NCBI RefSeq assembly: GCF_045032955.1
Contig: NZ_JBJFZU010000008.1
Span: forward strand, 62,001 to 126,000
DNA length: 64,000 nt
Origin: Ornithinicoccus sp045032955
GTDB lineage: Bacteria > Actinomycetota > Actinomycetes > Actinomycetales > Dermatophilaceae
Direction of reading: 5' to 3'
In this document: one piece after another, positions 1 to 10,049 of the stretch
Numbering within the stretch: the first letter of the stretch is position 1
Layout: every line of letters begins with the position of its first letter
Notes under the pieces: generated by a model
Databases searched by the model: none
What the model was told of the DNA's origin: nothing
The model's input: only the letters and a program-made list of their open reading frames with translations
Made by a program: the position numbers and the translations under genes

Positions 1-1447
<1,447 letters not shown>

Positions 1448-1507
1448 GGGCTTACATGCTACGGGACGGGTGCCGGGGCGTCGCACACCCCCTCGGGCAT
1501 GTCGGCC

Positions 1508-2626
1508 TCAGCCGTCGTCCCGCGCTGCCAGCACCTGCTGGTAGCAGGAGAGCACCGCGTCGACGGCGTCGTCACCGTCGGGCAGCTCGGCGGCCCTGGC
1601 CAGTGCGCGTCGGCCGAGCTCCGCCCTGGCTGCCGGGTCGGCGAGCAGCTCACCGAGCACGGTGGCCAGGTCCTCGGCCACCTGGTCGTCGTCACCCCCG
1701 GGCACCAGCCGGCCGGCGCCCCCCAGCACGACCGCCGTCCCCCCGACGTCGGTGGCCAGGACGGGGGCACCCGCGGCCAGGGCTTCCTGCAGCACCAGCG
1801 GCTGACCCTCCCAGCGGGCGGAGGAGAGCACCACGTCGGCGGCGGCCAGCAGCGCGGGGACGTCTGCGCGGTGCCCCAGCCAGCGCACCTGTCCGGGACC
1901 GGTGGCGGCCAGCTCGTGCAGCCGGGCGGCCTCGGGGCCCTCCCCCGCCACCGCGAGCACCGTCGTGGGGTGGTCGTCGACGACCCGCTGGTATGCCCGC
2001 ACCGCCGCCTCCGTCCGCTTCTGCGGGGCGAGACGGCCCACGTTCAGCACCAGCAGCTGTCCCTCCTGCAGTCCCAGCTCGGCCCGCAGCCGGTCCCGTA
2101 CCGTCCCGTGCTCTCCCGGACCGAGGGGTGAGACCTCGGCGGGCACCACCGCCGGGCCGGTGGCCGGGGCACCTCGCCGGGCGGCCCGGTCGACCAGGTC
2201 CGGGGACACCCCCAGCACCAGGTCCGCGCGGCGGCAGACCACCCGCTCCAGCAGCTCGTAGACCATCCCGGCGCCGCCCGCGGGCGGGCCGTTGTGGGAG
2301 GTGACCACCAGGCCCGGGCCGTGCCGGGGCCGAGCGAGGGCGGCCGCGGCACCCGCACGCATACCGTGCGCGTGCACGACGTCGACCCCGGCCATCGCCT
2401 CCCGGAGCCGGCGGCGGGACGCGTGGTCGGCGCCGGGACGCACCCGGTGCCCCAGCTCCACCGGCAGCACCCGGGCACCGACCCCGGGCAGGTCGAAGCG
2501 GCGGGCGACCTCCGCGGGGCAGGCCACCACCACCTGGTGCCCGCGACCGACCAGGCCGGCGGCGAGCTGACGGACGTGGGCGCCGACACCGCCGCCGACC
2601 AGGGCGGTCACCAGGAGCACGCGCAT
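1508..2626 (-). CDS. GT4-family glycosyltransferase
   Basis: A 372-residue GT-B fold glycosyltransferase of family 4, cytosolic or membrane-peripheral, transferring a sugar from a nucleotide or lipid-linked donor; acceptor unknown. The N-terminus MRVLLVTALVGGGVGAHVRQ is the glycine-rich acceptor-side loop. The C-terminal half has VGRLAPQKR, the donor-site Lys/Arg region, and WEGQPLVLQEALA, the E-x7-E nucleotide-sugar motif near residues 275-285. ATG at 2626 is preceded by GAGAGGGTGGG as ribosome-binding site. It lies 12 bases after the MurJ-like gene, which suggests that it builds or decorates a lipid-linked envelope glycan; that is inference. Confidence 0.88.
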   Translation of the reverse strand: MRVLLVTALVGGGVGAHVRQLAAGLVGRGHQVVVACPAEVARRFDLPGVGARVLPVELGHRVRPGADHASRRRLREAMAGVDVVHAHGMRAGAAAALARPRHGPGLVVTSHNGPPAGGAGMVYELLERVVCRRADLVLGVSPDLVDRAARRGAPATGPAVVPAEVSPLGPGEHGTVRDRLRAELGLQEGQLLVLNVGRLAPQKRTEAAVRAYQRVVDDHPTTVLAVAGEGPEAARLHELAATGPGQVRWLGHRADVPALLAAADVVLSSARWEGQPLVLQEALAAGAPVLATDVGGTAVVLGGAGRLVPGGDDDQVAEDLATVLGELLADPAARAELGRRALARAAELPDGDDAVDAVLSCYQQVLAARDDG

Positions 2627-2638
2627 GGGCCCACCCTC

Positions 2639-4270
2639 TCAGTCCCGTCCGCCGACCCGTGCCCGCACCTGGCCACGGACCAGGGACCAGGCGTCCCGGT
2701 CCAGCACGGCGAGGGCGGCCAGCACCGCCGCCACCACCACGGCACCGGCCGCGACGCCCCAGGCCACCGCGCTCACCCAGCCCTGGGGGTCGACCGGGAT
2801 CAGCTCCCAGGCGCTGGTCGCGACCACCGCCCCGACGAGCGCCGCGCCGAGGGCGCGGCCCCAGCCGCGCATCGCCGCGGCTCCCCACGCGCGCCGGGTG
2901 AGCACGGCCAGCGTGCCCCCGGCCAGGGTCATCCCCACCGAGGAGCCGACCGCCAGCAGCACCAGGACCTGGCCCACCTCCGGCGCGCTGCCCACCAGGA
3001 GCAGCGGCAGCAGTCCGGCGACCGCCCAGCCGAGGACCACACCGGCCGCCGCCTCCCGGGGCCGCTGCGCCGCGTAGAGGGCCCGACCCAGCACCGCGAC
3101 GAGGGCGAACCCGACCAGGCCGGGTGCGAGCGCGCCGAGCGTGCCGGGCAACGCCTCGAGGGCCTGCCGACCGGCACCGTCGCGGCCCCGGTCCAGGGCC
3201 AGGAAGACCGTCCCGATCTCCCTCCGGGCGGCGACCAGCGCCCCGGCGGCGGCCACCGCGGCGACGGTCGCCGCCAGGACCGTCCGGCGCAGGGTGGGCA
3301 CCGCGGTGCCCGGGTCGTCGGTCAGGCGGGGGAAGGCGGCGGTCGCCAGCGGCACCACCAGCACGGCGTACGGGAGGAGGTAGACGGTCTGCGCGTAGGT
3401 CCACACGGTGATGCCGCCGACCCCGGAGACGTTCGTCAGCAGCAGCACCACGACGGTGAACACCTGCTGCGCGGCCACCGCGGCGACCCCGGCCACCGCC
3501 AGTGCTCCGGCGATCCGCCCGGACCCGGCGGGGAAGCGCAGGGTCGGGCGCCAGCGCACCCCCAGCCGGGAGATCGGGACCAGCAGCGGCAGGCTCAGGG
3601 CCGCCACCCCCAGGGTGGTCCCTCCGGCCAGCAGCACCAGGGCACCGGTGGGCAGCTCGGACAGCGGGGCGGTCGCGTCGAAGACCGCTCCGAAGGCCAG
3701 GTAGACGGCGATGACCACGACGCTGGACAGCAGCGGCGCCAGCGCCGCCGTGAGGAACCGGCGGTGGGCCTGCAGCACGCCGGCCAGCACGATCCCGAGC
3801 CCGTAGAGCAGCACCTGCGGCGCGAACAGCAGCAGCATCAGGGCCCCGGCGTCCCGGGCGTCCTGCGGCACGCAGCCCGTCGCCTCCGGCGACATGGTCA
3901 GCAGCAGCGCGCTGATCGGACCGGCCGCCAGCGCCGCCACCAGGGAGAGCGGCAGCAGCACCAGCAGGCTCCAGCCGAGCAGTGCCGACGCGATCCGGTC
4001 CGCTCGTCCCTCGTCGCCGAGACCCAGCTGGCGGGAGATGAGCGGCACCGCCACCGCGGCCAGCGCCCCACCGGCGGCCACCTCGAAGAGGACGTTGGGC
4101 ACCGTGTTGACGGTGACGTAGACCTGCCCCACGCAGGTGGCGCCCACGGCGTGCGAGAACGCGAGCCAACGCAGCACCCCGGCCACCCGGGCCCCCAGGG
4201 TGACGAGCGCCACCAGGCCCGCCGCCGCGACCAGGCCCTGGCTGCCGATCCGGGCGCTGGGTCCGCTCAC
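2639..4270 (-). CDS. murJ: MurJ/MviN-family lipid flippase-like protein
   Basis: A 543-residue polytopic membrane protein of the MVF/MOP superfamily with about 12-14 hydrophobic segments. The N-terminal region has GARVAGVLRW, then TVPNVLFE and AAGGALAAVAVPL, matching the PN..F...GA...A..P signature of MurJ lipid II flippases. I place the start at GTG 4270 (VSGPSARIG), overlapping the preceding stop as GTGA; the longer open frame is not protein-like. Actinobacteria usually carry their main murJ near the origin, so this copy may be a paralogue serving another lipid-linked sugar. Its neighbours, a MraY-like transferase and a GT4 enzyme, support a flippase role. Substrate is not determinable from sequence. 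Confidence 0.82.
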   Translation of the reverse strand: MSGPSARIGSQGLVAAAGLVALVTLGARVAGVLRWLAFSHAVGATCVGQVYVTVNTVPNVLFEVAAGGALAAVAVPLISRQLGLGDEGRADRIASALLGWSLLVLLPLSLVAALAAGPISALLLTMSPEATGCVPQDARDAGALMLLLFAPQVLLYGLGIVLAGVLQAHRRFLTAALAPLLSSVVVIAVYLAFGAVFDATAPLSELPTGALVLLAGGTTLGVAALSLPLLVPISRLGVRWRPTLRFPAGSGRIAGALAVAGVAAVAAQQVFTVVVLLLTNVSGVGGITVWTYAQTVYLLPYAVLVVPLATAAFPRLTDDPGTAVPTLRRTVLAATVAAVAAAGALVAARREIGTVFLALDRGRDGAGRQALEALPGTLGALAPGLVGFALVAVLGRALYAAQRPREAAAGVVLGWAVAGLLPLLLVGSAPEVGQVLVLLAVGSSVGMTLAGGTLAVLTRRAWGAAAMRGWGRALGAALVGAVVATSAWELIPVDPQGWVSAVAWGVAAGAVVVAAVLAALAVLDRDAWSLVRGQVRARVGGRD

Positions 4271-5094
4271 CACCGACCCCAGCGGTCGATCTCGCGCAGC
4301 ACCGGGGTGGACTCGATGACCCGGGTGAAGCTGACCCGTTCGCTGACCAGCGTGAGCGTCGTGATGCCGGCCAGCAGGACCCACCGACCGCGCGCCGGGA
4401 GCGCCTGCACGGCGGCGACCCCGATCCCGGCACCCAGGGCGTTGGCGCCGGTGTCACCGAGCATGGTCCTGCCACGCAGGTCCTCGGGCAGCACCAGCAG
4501 CCCGGCGCCCAGCGTGGTGGCCGCGGCAGGTGGCCCGTCGAGCAGGGGCAGCGAGGCCGCGAGCGCCACCTTGAGCGCCCGCCCCGGCCGCAGGTCGAGC
4601 AGGTTGGCCAGGTTCGCCGAGCCGGCCACCACCGCGGCACCGGCCAGGGTGTCCACCCGCACCCGACGACGCCCCTCCCCGTTCCCGTCCCTGCACCGCT
4701 CGCGGTCCGACCAGAGCACCGCCCCCAGCCCGGCCACCCCCAGGGTGAGCACCTTGAGCGCCCCGGTGGTCAGCTCGCCCTCGGCCAGCGCCCCCAGGTG
4801 TCCGCGCAGCCCCTTGACGTCGGTGCGCCCCCCGAGGTCGTCCACCGCGCCGGCGACCCCGGCCAGCAGCACCGCGCACCCGGCCGGGGGGTCGAGCAGC
4901 AGCAGGGGCAGCCCGGCCCCGCCCGCCAGGGCCACCCCCTCGGTGAGGGAGACCGGGTCGCCGCGGTGGTTGGTGCGTTCCCAGCGAGCGCTGCCGCCGG
5001 GCAGCCGACCGGTCCGGTGCGCGGCGCGCAGCACCGCGGCCGTCCCGACCCCGGCGGCCACGGCGAGCACGGTGCCCGCGCGGTGTCGCCTCAC
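4267..5094 (-). CDS. MraY/WecA-like phospho-sugar transferase
   Basis: A 275-residue integral membrane protein related to polyprenyl-phosphate N-acetylhexosamine-1-phosphate transferases (MraY, WecA). Visible motifs are GAVDDLGG, the double Asp, LKGLRGHLGAL, NLANLLDLRPGR in the position of the N..N..D family motif, and MLGDTGANALGAG, the GDTG loop. It is shorter than MraY (about 360 residues) and I do not see the MraY His cluster, so it is a divergent member. GTG start at 5094 overlaps the steB stop (GTGA), and its own stop overlaps the murJ-like start. It may start synthesis of a lipid-linked glycan flipped by the neighbour. Family assignment is firm, the reaction is inferred. Confidence 0.8.
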   Translation of the reverse strand: MRRHRAGTVLAVAAGVGTAAVLRAAHRTGRLPGGSARWERTNHRGDPVSLTEGVALAGGAGLPLLLLDPPAGCAVLLAGVAGAVDDLGGRTDVKGLRGHLGALAEGELTTGALKVLTLGVAGLGAVLWSDRERCRDGNGEGRRRVRVDTLAGAAVVAGSANLANLLDLRPGRALKVALAASLPLLDGPPAAATTLGAGLLVLPEDLRGRTMLGDTGANALGAGIGVAAVQALPARGRWVLLAGITTLTLVSERVSFTRVIESTPVLREIDRWGRW

Positions 5095-6170
5095 GGGCTC
5101 GTGGTGGTGGCGGCGTCGTCGGGCACCGGCTCGGTGACGTCGGCCTCGTCGCCGGGGACCGGACTGGTCACCAGACGCTGCGGCGGCGGGGCGGGCACGG
5201 GCGCCTGGGCGCCGTCGCCGAGGCCGTAGTGGCCGGTCTCCTGCTGCAGCTCCCAGGCCAGGCCGAGGGTGCCGGCGAGCACCCCGGCGGCGCTCTCCAG
5301 GTTGTCCACCGTGGAGACCGCGTCCGCGACCGCGTTGTCGTCCCGCACGGCGACCACCAGCGGGTCGGTGCCGGCCGAGGGGGCCGTCGGGTCGGTCTCG
5401 GTGCCGGGGGCCGCGACCAGGGTCGGCAGCTCCAGAGCGGCCAGCGCATCGACCAGGTCCAGGCGTGTCTCCAGCGCCGCCAGGGCCTGCTCGTCCTCGG
5501 GGTCCTGGGCGAGCACCCCCAGCCCGCCACCGACGACGAGCAGCACGTCCGGGGGCCGGCGGTCGGTGATCTGGGCGCCCGGACCCTCCTGCCAGGTGAG
5601 GTCCAGCAGCCCCTGCTCCTCCAGCCGGTCGCCCGCGGCGAGCCAGGCACCGACCTGGGTGTCCTGGTCGGACCCGGCCAACGTGGCCGCGACCACGGTG
5701 GCCAGCGTCGGGGCGTCGCCCTCGCGGGGCTCGGGCAGGGCGAGGGAGGCGGACAGCTCGGTCACCAGGGCCGCGACGTCGTCCTCGGCGACGGCCCGCT
5801 CCCAGTCGTCGTCGAGGTCGGCTCGGAGCACCAGCGCACCACCGGCCTCGTCCACCCGCTCCTCGACACCCGCCACCCGGTTCCGGTCGGCGCCGGGCAG
5901 CGTCAGCACGGCGACCCGGGAGCCGGACAGGGTCCCGGCGACGGCACGCCCCCCGACCAGCTCCAGGGCCTCGTCCTTGGCGGCGGCGCGGGCGGTGAGG
6001 GTGGCCAGCTCGTTGCGCAGCTCGGTGCGCTCGGTGCGCAGCTGGGCGACCTCCTCGTCCAGGGTGTCGGAGATGCCCTCGCGCAGCGGACCGGCCCCCA
6101 GCACGATCCCCACGGCCAGGGCGATGAACACCGCGACCAGCGACACCAGGTGGTAACGGAAGTCGACCAC
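5091..6170 (-). CDS. steB: SteB/MctB-family envelope protein
   Basis: A 359-residue protein of the MctB (copper transport, Rv1698) / SteB family. GTG at 6170 (VVDFRYHLVSLVAVFIALAV) gives one N-terminal membrane anchor at residues 7-27, followed by a coiled coil at about 38-72 (DEEVAQLRTERTELRNELA) and an extracytoplasmic domain ending in a Pro/Thr/Ala-rich tail. In Mycobacterium the homologue lies between the SteA homologue and pyrG, and in Corynebacterium SteA-SteB act in cell separation and control of the RipA peptidoglycan hydrolase. The start shares one base with the steA stop (TAGTG). The copper role of the mycobacterial member need not hold here. Confidence 0.85.
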   Translation of the reverse strand: MVDFRYHLVSLVAVFIALAVGIVLGAGPLREGISDTLDEEVAQLRTERTELRNELATLTARAAAKDEALELVGGRAVAGTLSGSRVAVLTLPGADRNRVAGVEERVDEAGGALVLRADLDDDWERAVAEDDVAALVTELSASLALPEPREGDAPTLATVVAATLAGSDQDTQVGAWLAAGDRLEEQGLLDLTWQEGPGAQITDRRPPDVLLVVGGGLGVLAQDPEDEQALAALETRLDLVDALAALELPTLVAAPGTETDPTAPSAGTDPLVVAVRDDNAVADAVSTVDNLESAAGVLAGTLGLAWELQQETGHYGLGDGAQAPVPAPPPQRLVTSPVPGDEADVTEPVPDDAATTTSP

Positions 6171-7348
6171 TATGCGAACAACCTCTCGATCCACGCCACG
6201 ACGTCGTCCCATCGTACGGCCAGGACCCCGAGCAGGGCGCGTCCGCCGGGGGTCGCGGACAGGGCCACGAAGAGGGCCACCAGGCCGGCGAGCACCAGCC
6301 AGACCAGGGACACCGTGGGGATGCGGGCCCGGTAGAGCAGGCTCACCCCCTTGGCGTCGACCAGCTTGTTGCCGATCCGGAGCCGGGTCAGGAAGGTGCT
6401 GGCCATCCCCTGCCTCCCCTTGTCCAGGAACTCCACCAGGGTGGCGTGGGTGCCGACCGCGACGATCAGCTCGGCACCCAGCTCGTCGGCGAGCAGCATC
6501 GCGATGTCCTCGCTGGTGCCCGGGGCGGGCAGCACGACCGCGTCGGTGACGCCCAACGCCTGCACCCGCTCCAGGCCCGGGGCACGACCGTCGCGGTAGG
6601 CGTGCACGACGAGTTCGGCCCCGCTGGTCAGGGCGCGGTCCGAGACGGAGTCCATGTCGCCGACCACCATGTCCGGGGTATGCCCCATCTCCAGCAGGGC
6701 GTCCGCTCCGCCGTCGACGCCGATCAGCACCGGGCGCGCCTCCCGCAGGAACGGGCGCAGGGTCTGCAGGTCCTCCTTGTAGTGGTACCCGCGGACCACG
6801 ACGAGGGCATACCGGCCGGTGAAGCGGGTCCGCAGCTCGGGGACCCCGATGCCGTCCAGGAGCAGCTCGCGCTCGGCGCGGACGTACTCCATCGTGTTGT
6901 GCGAGAACGCCTCGATCTGCTCCGAGAGCCGGCTCCGGGCGTCCTCGCGCTGCTCGTCCACCATCAGGCTGGTCATCCGGACGGCCCGGGCGACCACCTG
7001 GTCGTCGACCCGCAGCTCGTCCCCGACGACGGTGACTCGCACCCCCTCGCCGACGGCCATCACCTCGGGTCCGGCCCGGTCCAGCAGTGGTATGCCCGCC
7101 TCCATCAGGATCTGCGGCCCCATGTTGGGGTAGGTGCCGGTGGTCGAGGCCGCAGCGTTGACGACCGCGGCCGGCGCGCAGGCGACCAGGGCGTTGGCGC
7201 TGACCTGGTCGAGGTCGGCGTGGTCGATGACCGCGATGTCCCCGTGCTGCAGCCGCGAGGTGAGGTTCTTGGTACGCGGATCGACCCGCGCGGTGCCGGT
7301 GACCGGCACGGACGGGTCGTGGGCGCGTGCGCGACGGGGGCTGCTCAT
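6170..7348 (-). CDS. steA: SteA-like membrane protein with thiamin pyrophosphokinase-like domain
   Basis: A 392-residue homologue of mycobacterial Rv1697 and corynebacterial SteA. An N-terminal domain (about 25-165) precedes a thiamin-pyrophosphokinase-like catalytic fold at about 205-300 with GVDGGADALLEMGHTPD and VVGDMDS. A single hydrophobic segment at about 345-365 and a short tail follow. SteA partners SteB in corynebacterial cell separation; true TPK activity is not shown for the family. The ATG at 7348 overlaps the recN stop (ATGA), and the stop TAG overlaps the steB GTG. Order recN-steA-steB-pyrG is conserved in Mycobacterium. Confidence 0.88.
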   Translation of the reverse strand: MSSPRRARAHDPSVPVTGTARVDPRTKNLTSRLQHGDIAVIDHADLDQVSANALVACAPAAVVNAAASTTGTYPNMGPQILMEAGIPLLDRAGPEVMAVGEGVRVTVVGDELRVDDQVVARAVRMTSLMVDEQREDARSRLSEQIEAFSHNTMEYVRAERELLLDGIGVPELRTRFTGRYALVVVRGYHYKEDLQTLRPFLREARPVLIGVDGGADALLEMGHTPDMVVGDMDSVSDRALTSGAELVVHAYRDGRAPGLERVQALGVTDAVVLPAPGTSEDIAMLLADELGAELIVAVGTHATLVEFLDKGRQGMASTFLTRLRIGNKLVDAKGVSLLYRARIPTVSLVWLVLAGLVALFVALSATPGGRALLGVLAVRWDDVVAWIERLFA

Positions 7349-9120
7349 CCGGGGTCCATCGTCGCACGTCGGGCGAGCAGCTCCCGGGCGTGCTCGAGCG
7401 CGGCGTCGGAGTCCGCGAGGCCGCCCAGCATCCGGGCCAGCTCCGCCTCCCGCTCCGCGCCCTCGACGGCCACCACGCCGCTGCGGGTGACCTGGCCGTC
7501 GGTGCTCTTGCGCACCACGAGGTGCCGGTCCGCCTGGGCGGCGACCTGGCCCAGGTGGGTGACCACCACCACCTGCGCATGCTTCGCCAGCTGCGCCAGC
7601 CGCCCCCCGAGGGACAGCGCCGCGGCACCACCCACCCCGGCGTCCACCTCGTCGAAGACGTAGGTGGGCACGGAGGCGTCGCCGCAGACCAGCTCCAGCG
7701 CCAGCATCACCCGGGACAGCTCACCGCCGGAGGCGGCGCGGGTGACCGTCCGGGGCGGTGCCCCAGGGTTGGCCGCCAGCCGGATCTCCACCACGTCCAG
7801 CCCGTGCCGGGTCGCCACGGCGCGGCTGCCGTCCGGCAGCTCCACCGCCCCGTCCACGGCCTCGCCGTCCTCGCCGTCCACCAGGCGCGGGGACACGTCC
7901 ACGACCACGGTGGCCGAGCCCATCGCCAGGTGCGTCAGCTCCTGCGTCACCCGCTCCCCGACGTGCTGCGCGGTCTGTCCGCGCAGCGTGCTCAGCTCGG
8001 CCCCCGCCCGCCCCACCTCGGCCCGGGACTGTTCCAGCTGCTGACGGAGCTCGGCCAGGTCCTCGTCGGAGACGTCGATGGCGGCCAGCTCCCGTGATGC
8101 CTTCTCGCCCAGGGCCAGCACCTCCGCGGTGCTGCCGCCGTAGCGCCGCATCAGGGCCGAGAGCTCGGCCCGACGGGCGTGCACGGCGTCCAGCCGCTCC
8201 GGGTCGATCTCCACCCCGGTCGCGTACGCGGCCAGGTCCGGTGCGAGGTCGGAGGCGAGGTAGCTCAGCTCCTGGACCCGCCGGAGCAGGTCGGCGAGCT
8301 CGGTGTCGTGGTCCGCCGCGGAGGCCAGGGCACCGGCGGCGGTGGACAGCAGCGCGGCCACCGACGACGACTCCGACTCCACCGCGCCCGAGGCCGGGTC
8401 GCCGCCCACCAGGGCGTCGTGAGCGCCCTGGGCGGCCCCGCGCAGGTCCTCGGCGTAGGTGAGCCGGTCGGCCTCCGCGCGCAGGTCGTCCTCCTCGCCC
8501 TCCACCGGGGCGACCCGCTCGATCTCCTGCAGCGCCACCCGCAGCGCGTCCACCCGTAGCCCCCGCTCTGTGGCGCTGCGGGACAGCTCCTGGAGGCGCG
8601 AGCGCAGCTGCTGCCACCGCTGCCAGACCCCTGCGTAGCGGGCGCTCGCCCGGGCCAGCTCCTCGCCACCGGCCACGTCCAGCAGCACCCGGTGCTGGTC
8701 CGCGTCGCGCAGCCTCCACTGGTCGGCCTGCCCGTGCACGGCCACGAGGTGGTGGCCGACCTCGGCGAGCACCGAGACCGGGGCGCTGCGGCCGCCCACG
8801 CTGGCCCGGGAACGTCCCTCGGCGGGGACGGTGCGGACCAGGATGAGACCGTCCTCCACGTCACCGCCCGCCTCCTGGACCCGGACCGCGGCAGGGTGGT
8901 CGACCGGCACGTCGACCTCGCCCTCGACCACGGCCCGGGTGGCACCGCTGCGGACCAGACCGGGGTCGGCCCGCTCCCCGAGCAGCAGGCCCAGTCCGCT
9001 GACCAGCATCGTCTTGCCGGCACCCGTCTCCCCGGTGATGACGTTCAGGCCTTCCGCCAGGTCGAGCTCGGCCTCCTCGATGACGCCCAGGTGCTGGATC
9101 CGGATACGCCGCAGGGTCAC
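7345..9120 (-). CDS. recN: DNA repair ATPase RecN
   Basis: A 591-residue SMC-like ATPase that acts in double-strand-break repair by holding DNA ends. Walker A GETGAGKT sits at about residues 30-37, the ABC signature SGGELS at about 464-469, and Walker B YVFDEVDAG at about 487-495; the long helical middle is the coiled-coil arm. I choose GTG 9120 (VTLRRIRIQHLG), which overlaps the nadK stop as GTGA; the longer open frame upstream is a shadow of nadK. Length and motifs match the family. No LexA-type box was found at this internal operon position. Confidence 0.97.
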   Translation of the reverse strand: MTLRRIRIQHLGVIEEAELDLAEGLNVITGETGAGKTMLVSGLGLLLGERADPGLVRSGATRAVVEGEVDVPVDHPAAVRVQEAGGDVEDGLILVRTVPAEGRSRASVGGRSAPVSVLAEVGHHLVAVHGQADQWRLRDADQHRVLLDVAGGEELARASARYAGVWQRWQQLRSRLQELSRSATERGLRVDALRVALQEIERVAPVEGEEDDLRAEADRLTYAEDLRGAAQGAHDALVGGDPASGAVESESSSVAALLSTAAGALASAADHDTELADLLRRVQELSYLASDLAPDLAAYATGVEIDPERLDAVHARRAELSALMRRYGGSTAEVLALGEKASRELAAIDVSDEDLAELRQQLEQSRAEVGRAGAELSTLRGQTAQHVGERVTQELTHLAMGSATVVVDVSPRLVDGEDGEAVDGAVELPDGSRAVATRHGLDVVEIRLAANPGAPPRTVTRAASGGELSRVMLALELVCGDASVPTYVFDEVDAGVGGAAALSLGGRLAQLAKHAQVVVVTHLGQVAAQADRHLVVRKSTDGQVTRSGVVAVEGAEREAELARMLGGLADSDAALEHARELLARRATMDPG

Positions 9121-10049
9121 GCGGTGCCCTCCGGTCCGGCACCGGTGGCGGGCCCGCGCCAGCCGGTCACGGGCAGCGCGAACTTGGCCACCAGCCGGTC
9201 GGTGAAGGGTTCGTCCCCCAACCGCGCGAGCAGCACCGGGGTGCTCGAGCGTCGCACCTCGATCCGGGCGCCGGGCGGCAGCTCGACGGTGCGGCGGCCG
9301 TCGCACCACATCACCCCGGTGACGTGGCTGTGCGGCACCACCTCCACGGCGAGGTGGGTGTCAGGACCCAGCACCACCGGGCGGGCGAAGAGGGCGTGCG
9401 CGGAGATGGGCACCACCAGCAGGGCCTCCACGTCCGGCCAGACGACCGGACCTCCCCCGGAGAAGGCATACGCCGTGGACCCGGTCGGTGTCGCCATCAC
9501 CACCCCGTCGCAGCCCCAGGTGGACAGCGGCCGTCCGTCGACCTCGACGGCCAGCTCGAGCATGCGCTCGCGCGCCGACTTCTCCACGCTGGCCTCGTTC
9601 AGCGCCCAGTTGTGGCAGACCACCCGGCCCTGGTGGATGACGTCCACCTCGAGCGTCATCCGCTCCTCGATGCGGTAGTCGCGGTCGATGATCCGGGTGA
9701 CGATCGCCTCGATGTCGTCCTTCTCGGCCTCGGCGAGGAAGCCGACCCGTCCCAGGTTGATCCCGAGCAGCGGGATCCCGGCCGGGCGGGCGATCTCGGC
9801 CCCGCGCAGGATGGTCCCGTCCCCGCCGACGACGACCACCAGCTCGCAGCCGCGAGCATCCACGTGGGAGGGCACCGGGCTCTTCAGGGAGACCACCTTC
9901 TGGTCGGTGACCACCTGGTGCGTCGGCTCCGCCTGGGCGACCACCTCGAGCTCGATCCCGTGCCGCCCCAGGCGCTCGGCGAAGACGGAGGTGAGGTCGT
10001 GCACCTCCGCACGGGTGGGGTGCGTGACCAGCATGATGCGTCGGCTCAT
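9117..10049 (-). CDS. nadK: NAD kinase
   Basis: A 310-residue ATP or polyphosphate-dependent NAD kinase making NADP+. The GGDGT phosphate-binding motif is at about residues 75-79, followed by GINLGRVGFLAE, LNEASVEK and the TPTGSTAYAFSGGGP substrate loop, all diagnostic. ATG at 10049 has an AGGAGGAGAAGGC ribosome-binding site inside the tlyA 3' end and overlaps the tlyA stop (ATGA). The recN start overlaps its stop. The tlyA-nadK-recN order is the same as in mycobacteria. Confidence 0.98.
   Translation of the reverse strand: MSRRIMLVTHPTRAEVHDLTSVFAERLGRHGIELEVVAQAEPTHQVVTDQKVVSLKSPVPSHVDARGCELVVVVGGDGTILRGAEIARPAGIPLLGINLGRVGFLAEAEKDDIEAIVTRIIDRDYRIEERMTLEVDVIHQGRVVCHNWALNEASVEKSARERMLELAVEVDGRPLSTWGCDGVVMATPTGSTAYAFSGGGPVVWPDVEALLVVPISAHALFARPVVLGPDTHLAVEVVPHSHVTGVMWCDGRRTVELPPGARIEVRRSSTPVLLARLGDEPFTDRLVAKFALPVTGWRGPATGAGPEGTA

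Noticed and set aside
2294..5137. A 947-codon plus-strand frame opposite the glycosyltransferase, MurJ-like and MraY-like genes
   Set aside because: Low-complexity Gln/His/Arg/Gly translation with no recognisable fold; the minus-strand genes have clear motifs and overlaps.
5091..7631. Apparent 846-residue fusion upstream of steB
   Set aside because: The first ~487 codons are an out-of-frame shadow of steA; steB starts at GTG 6170 with its conserved membrane anchor.
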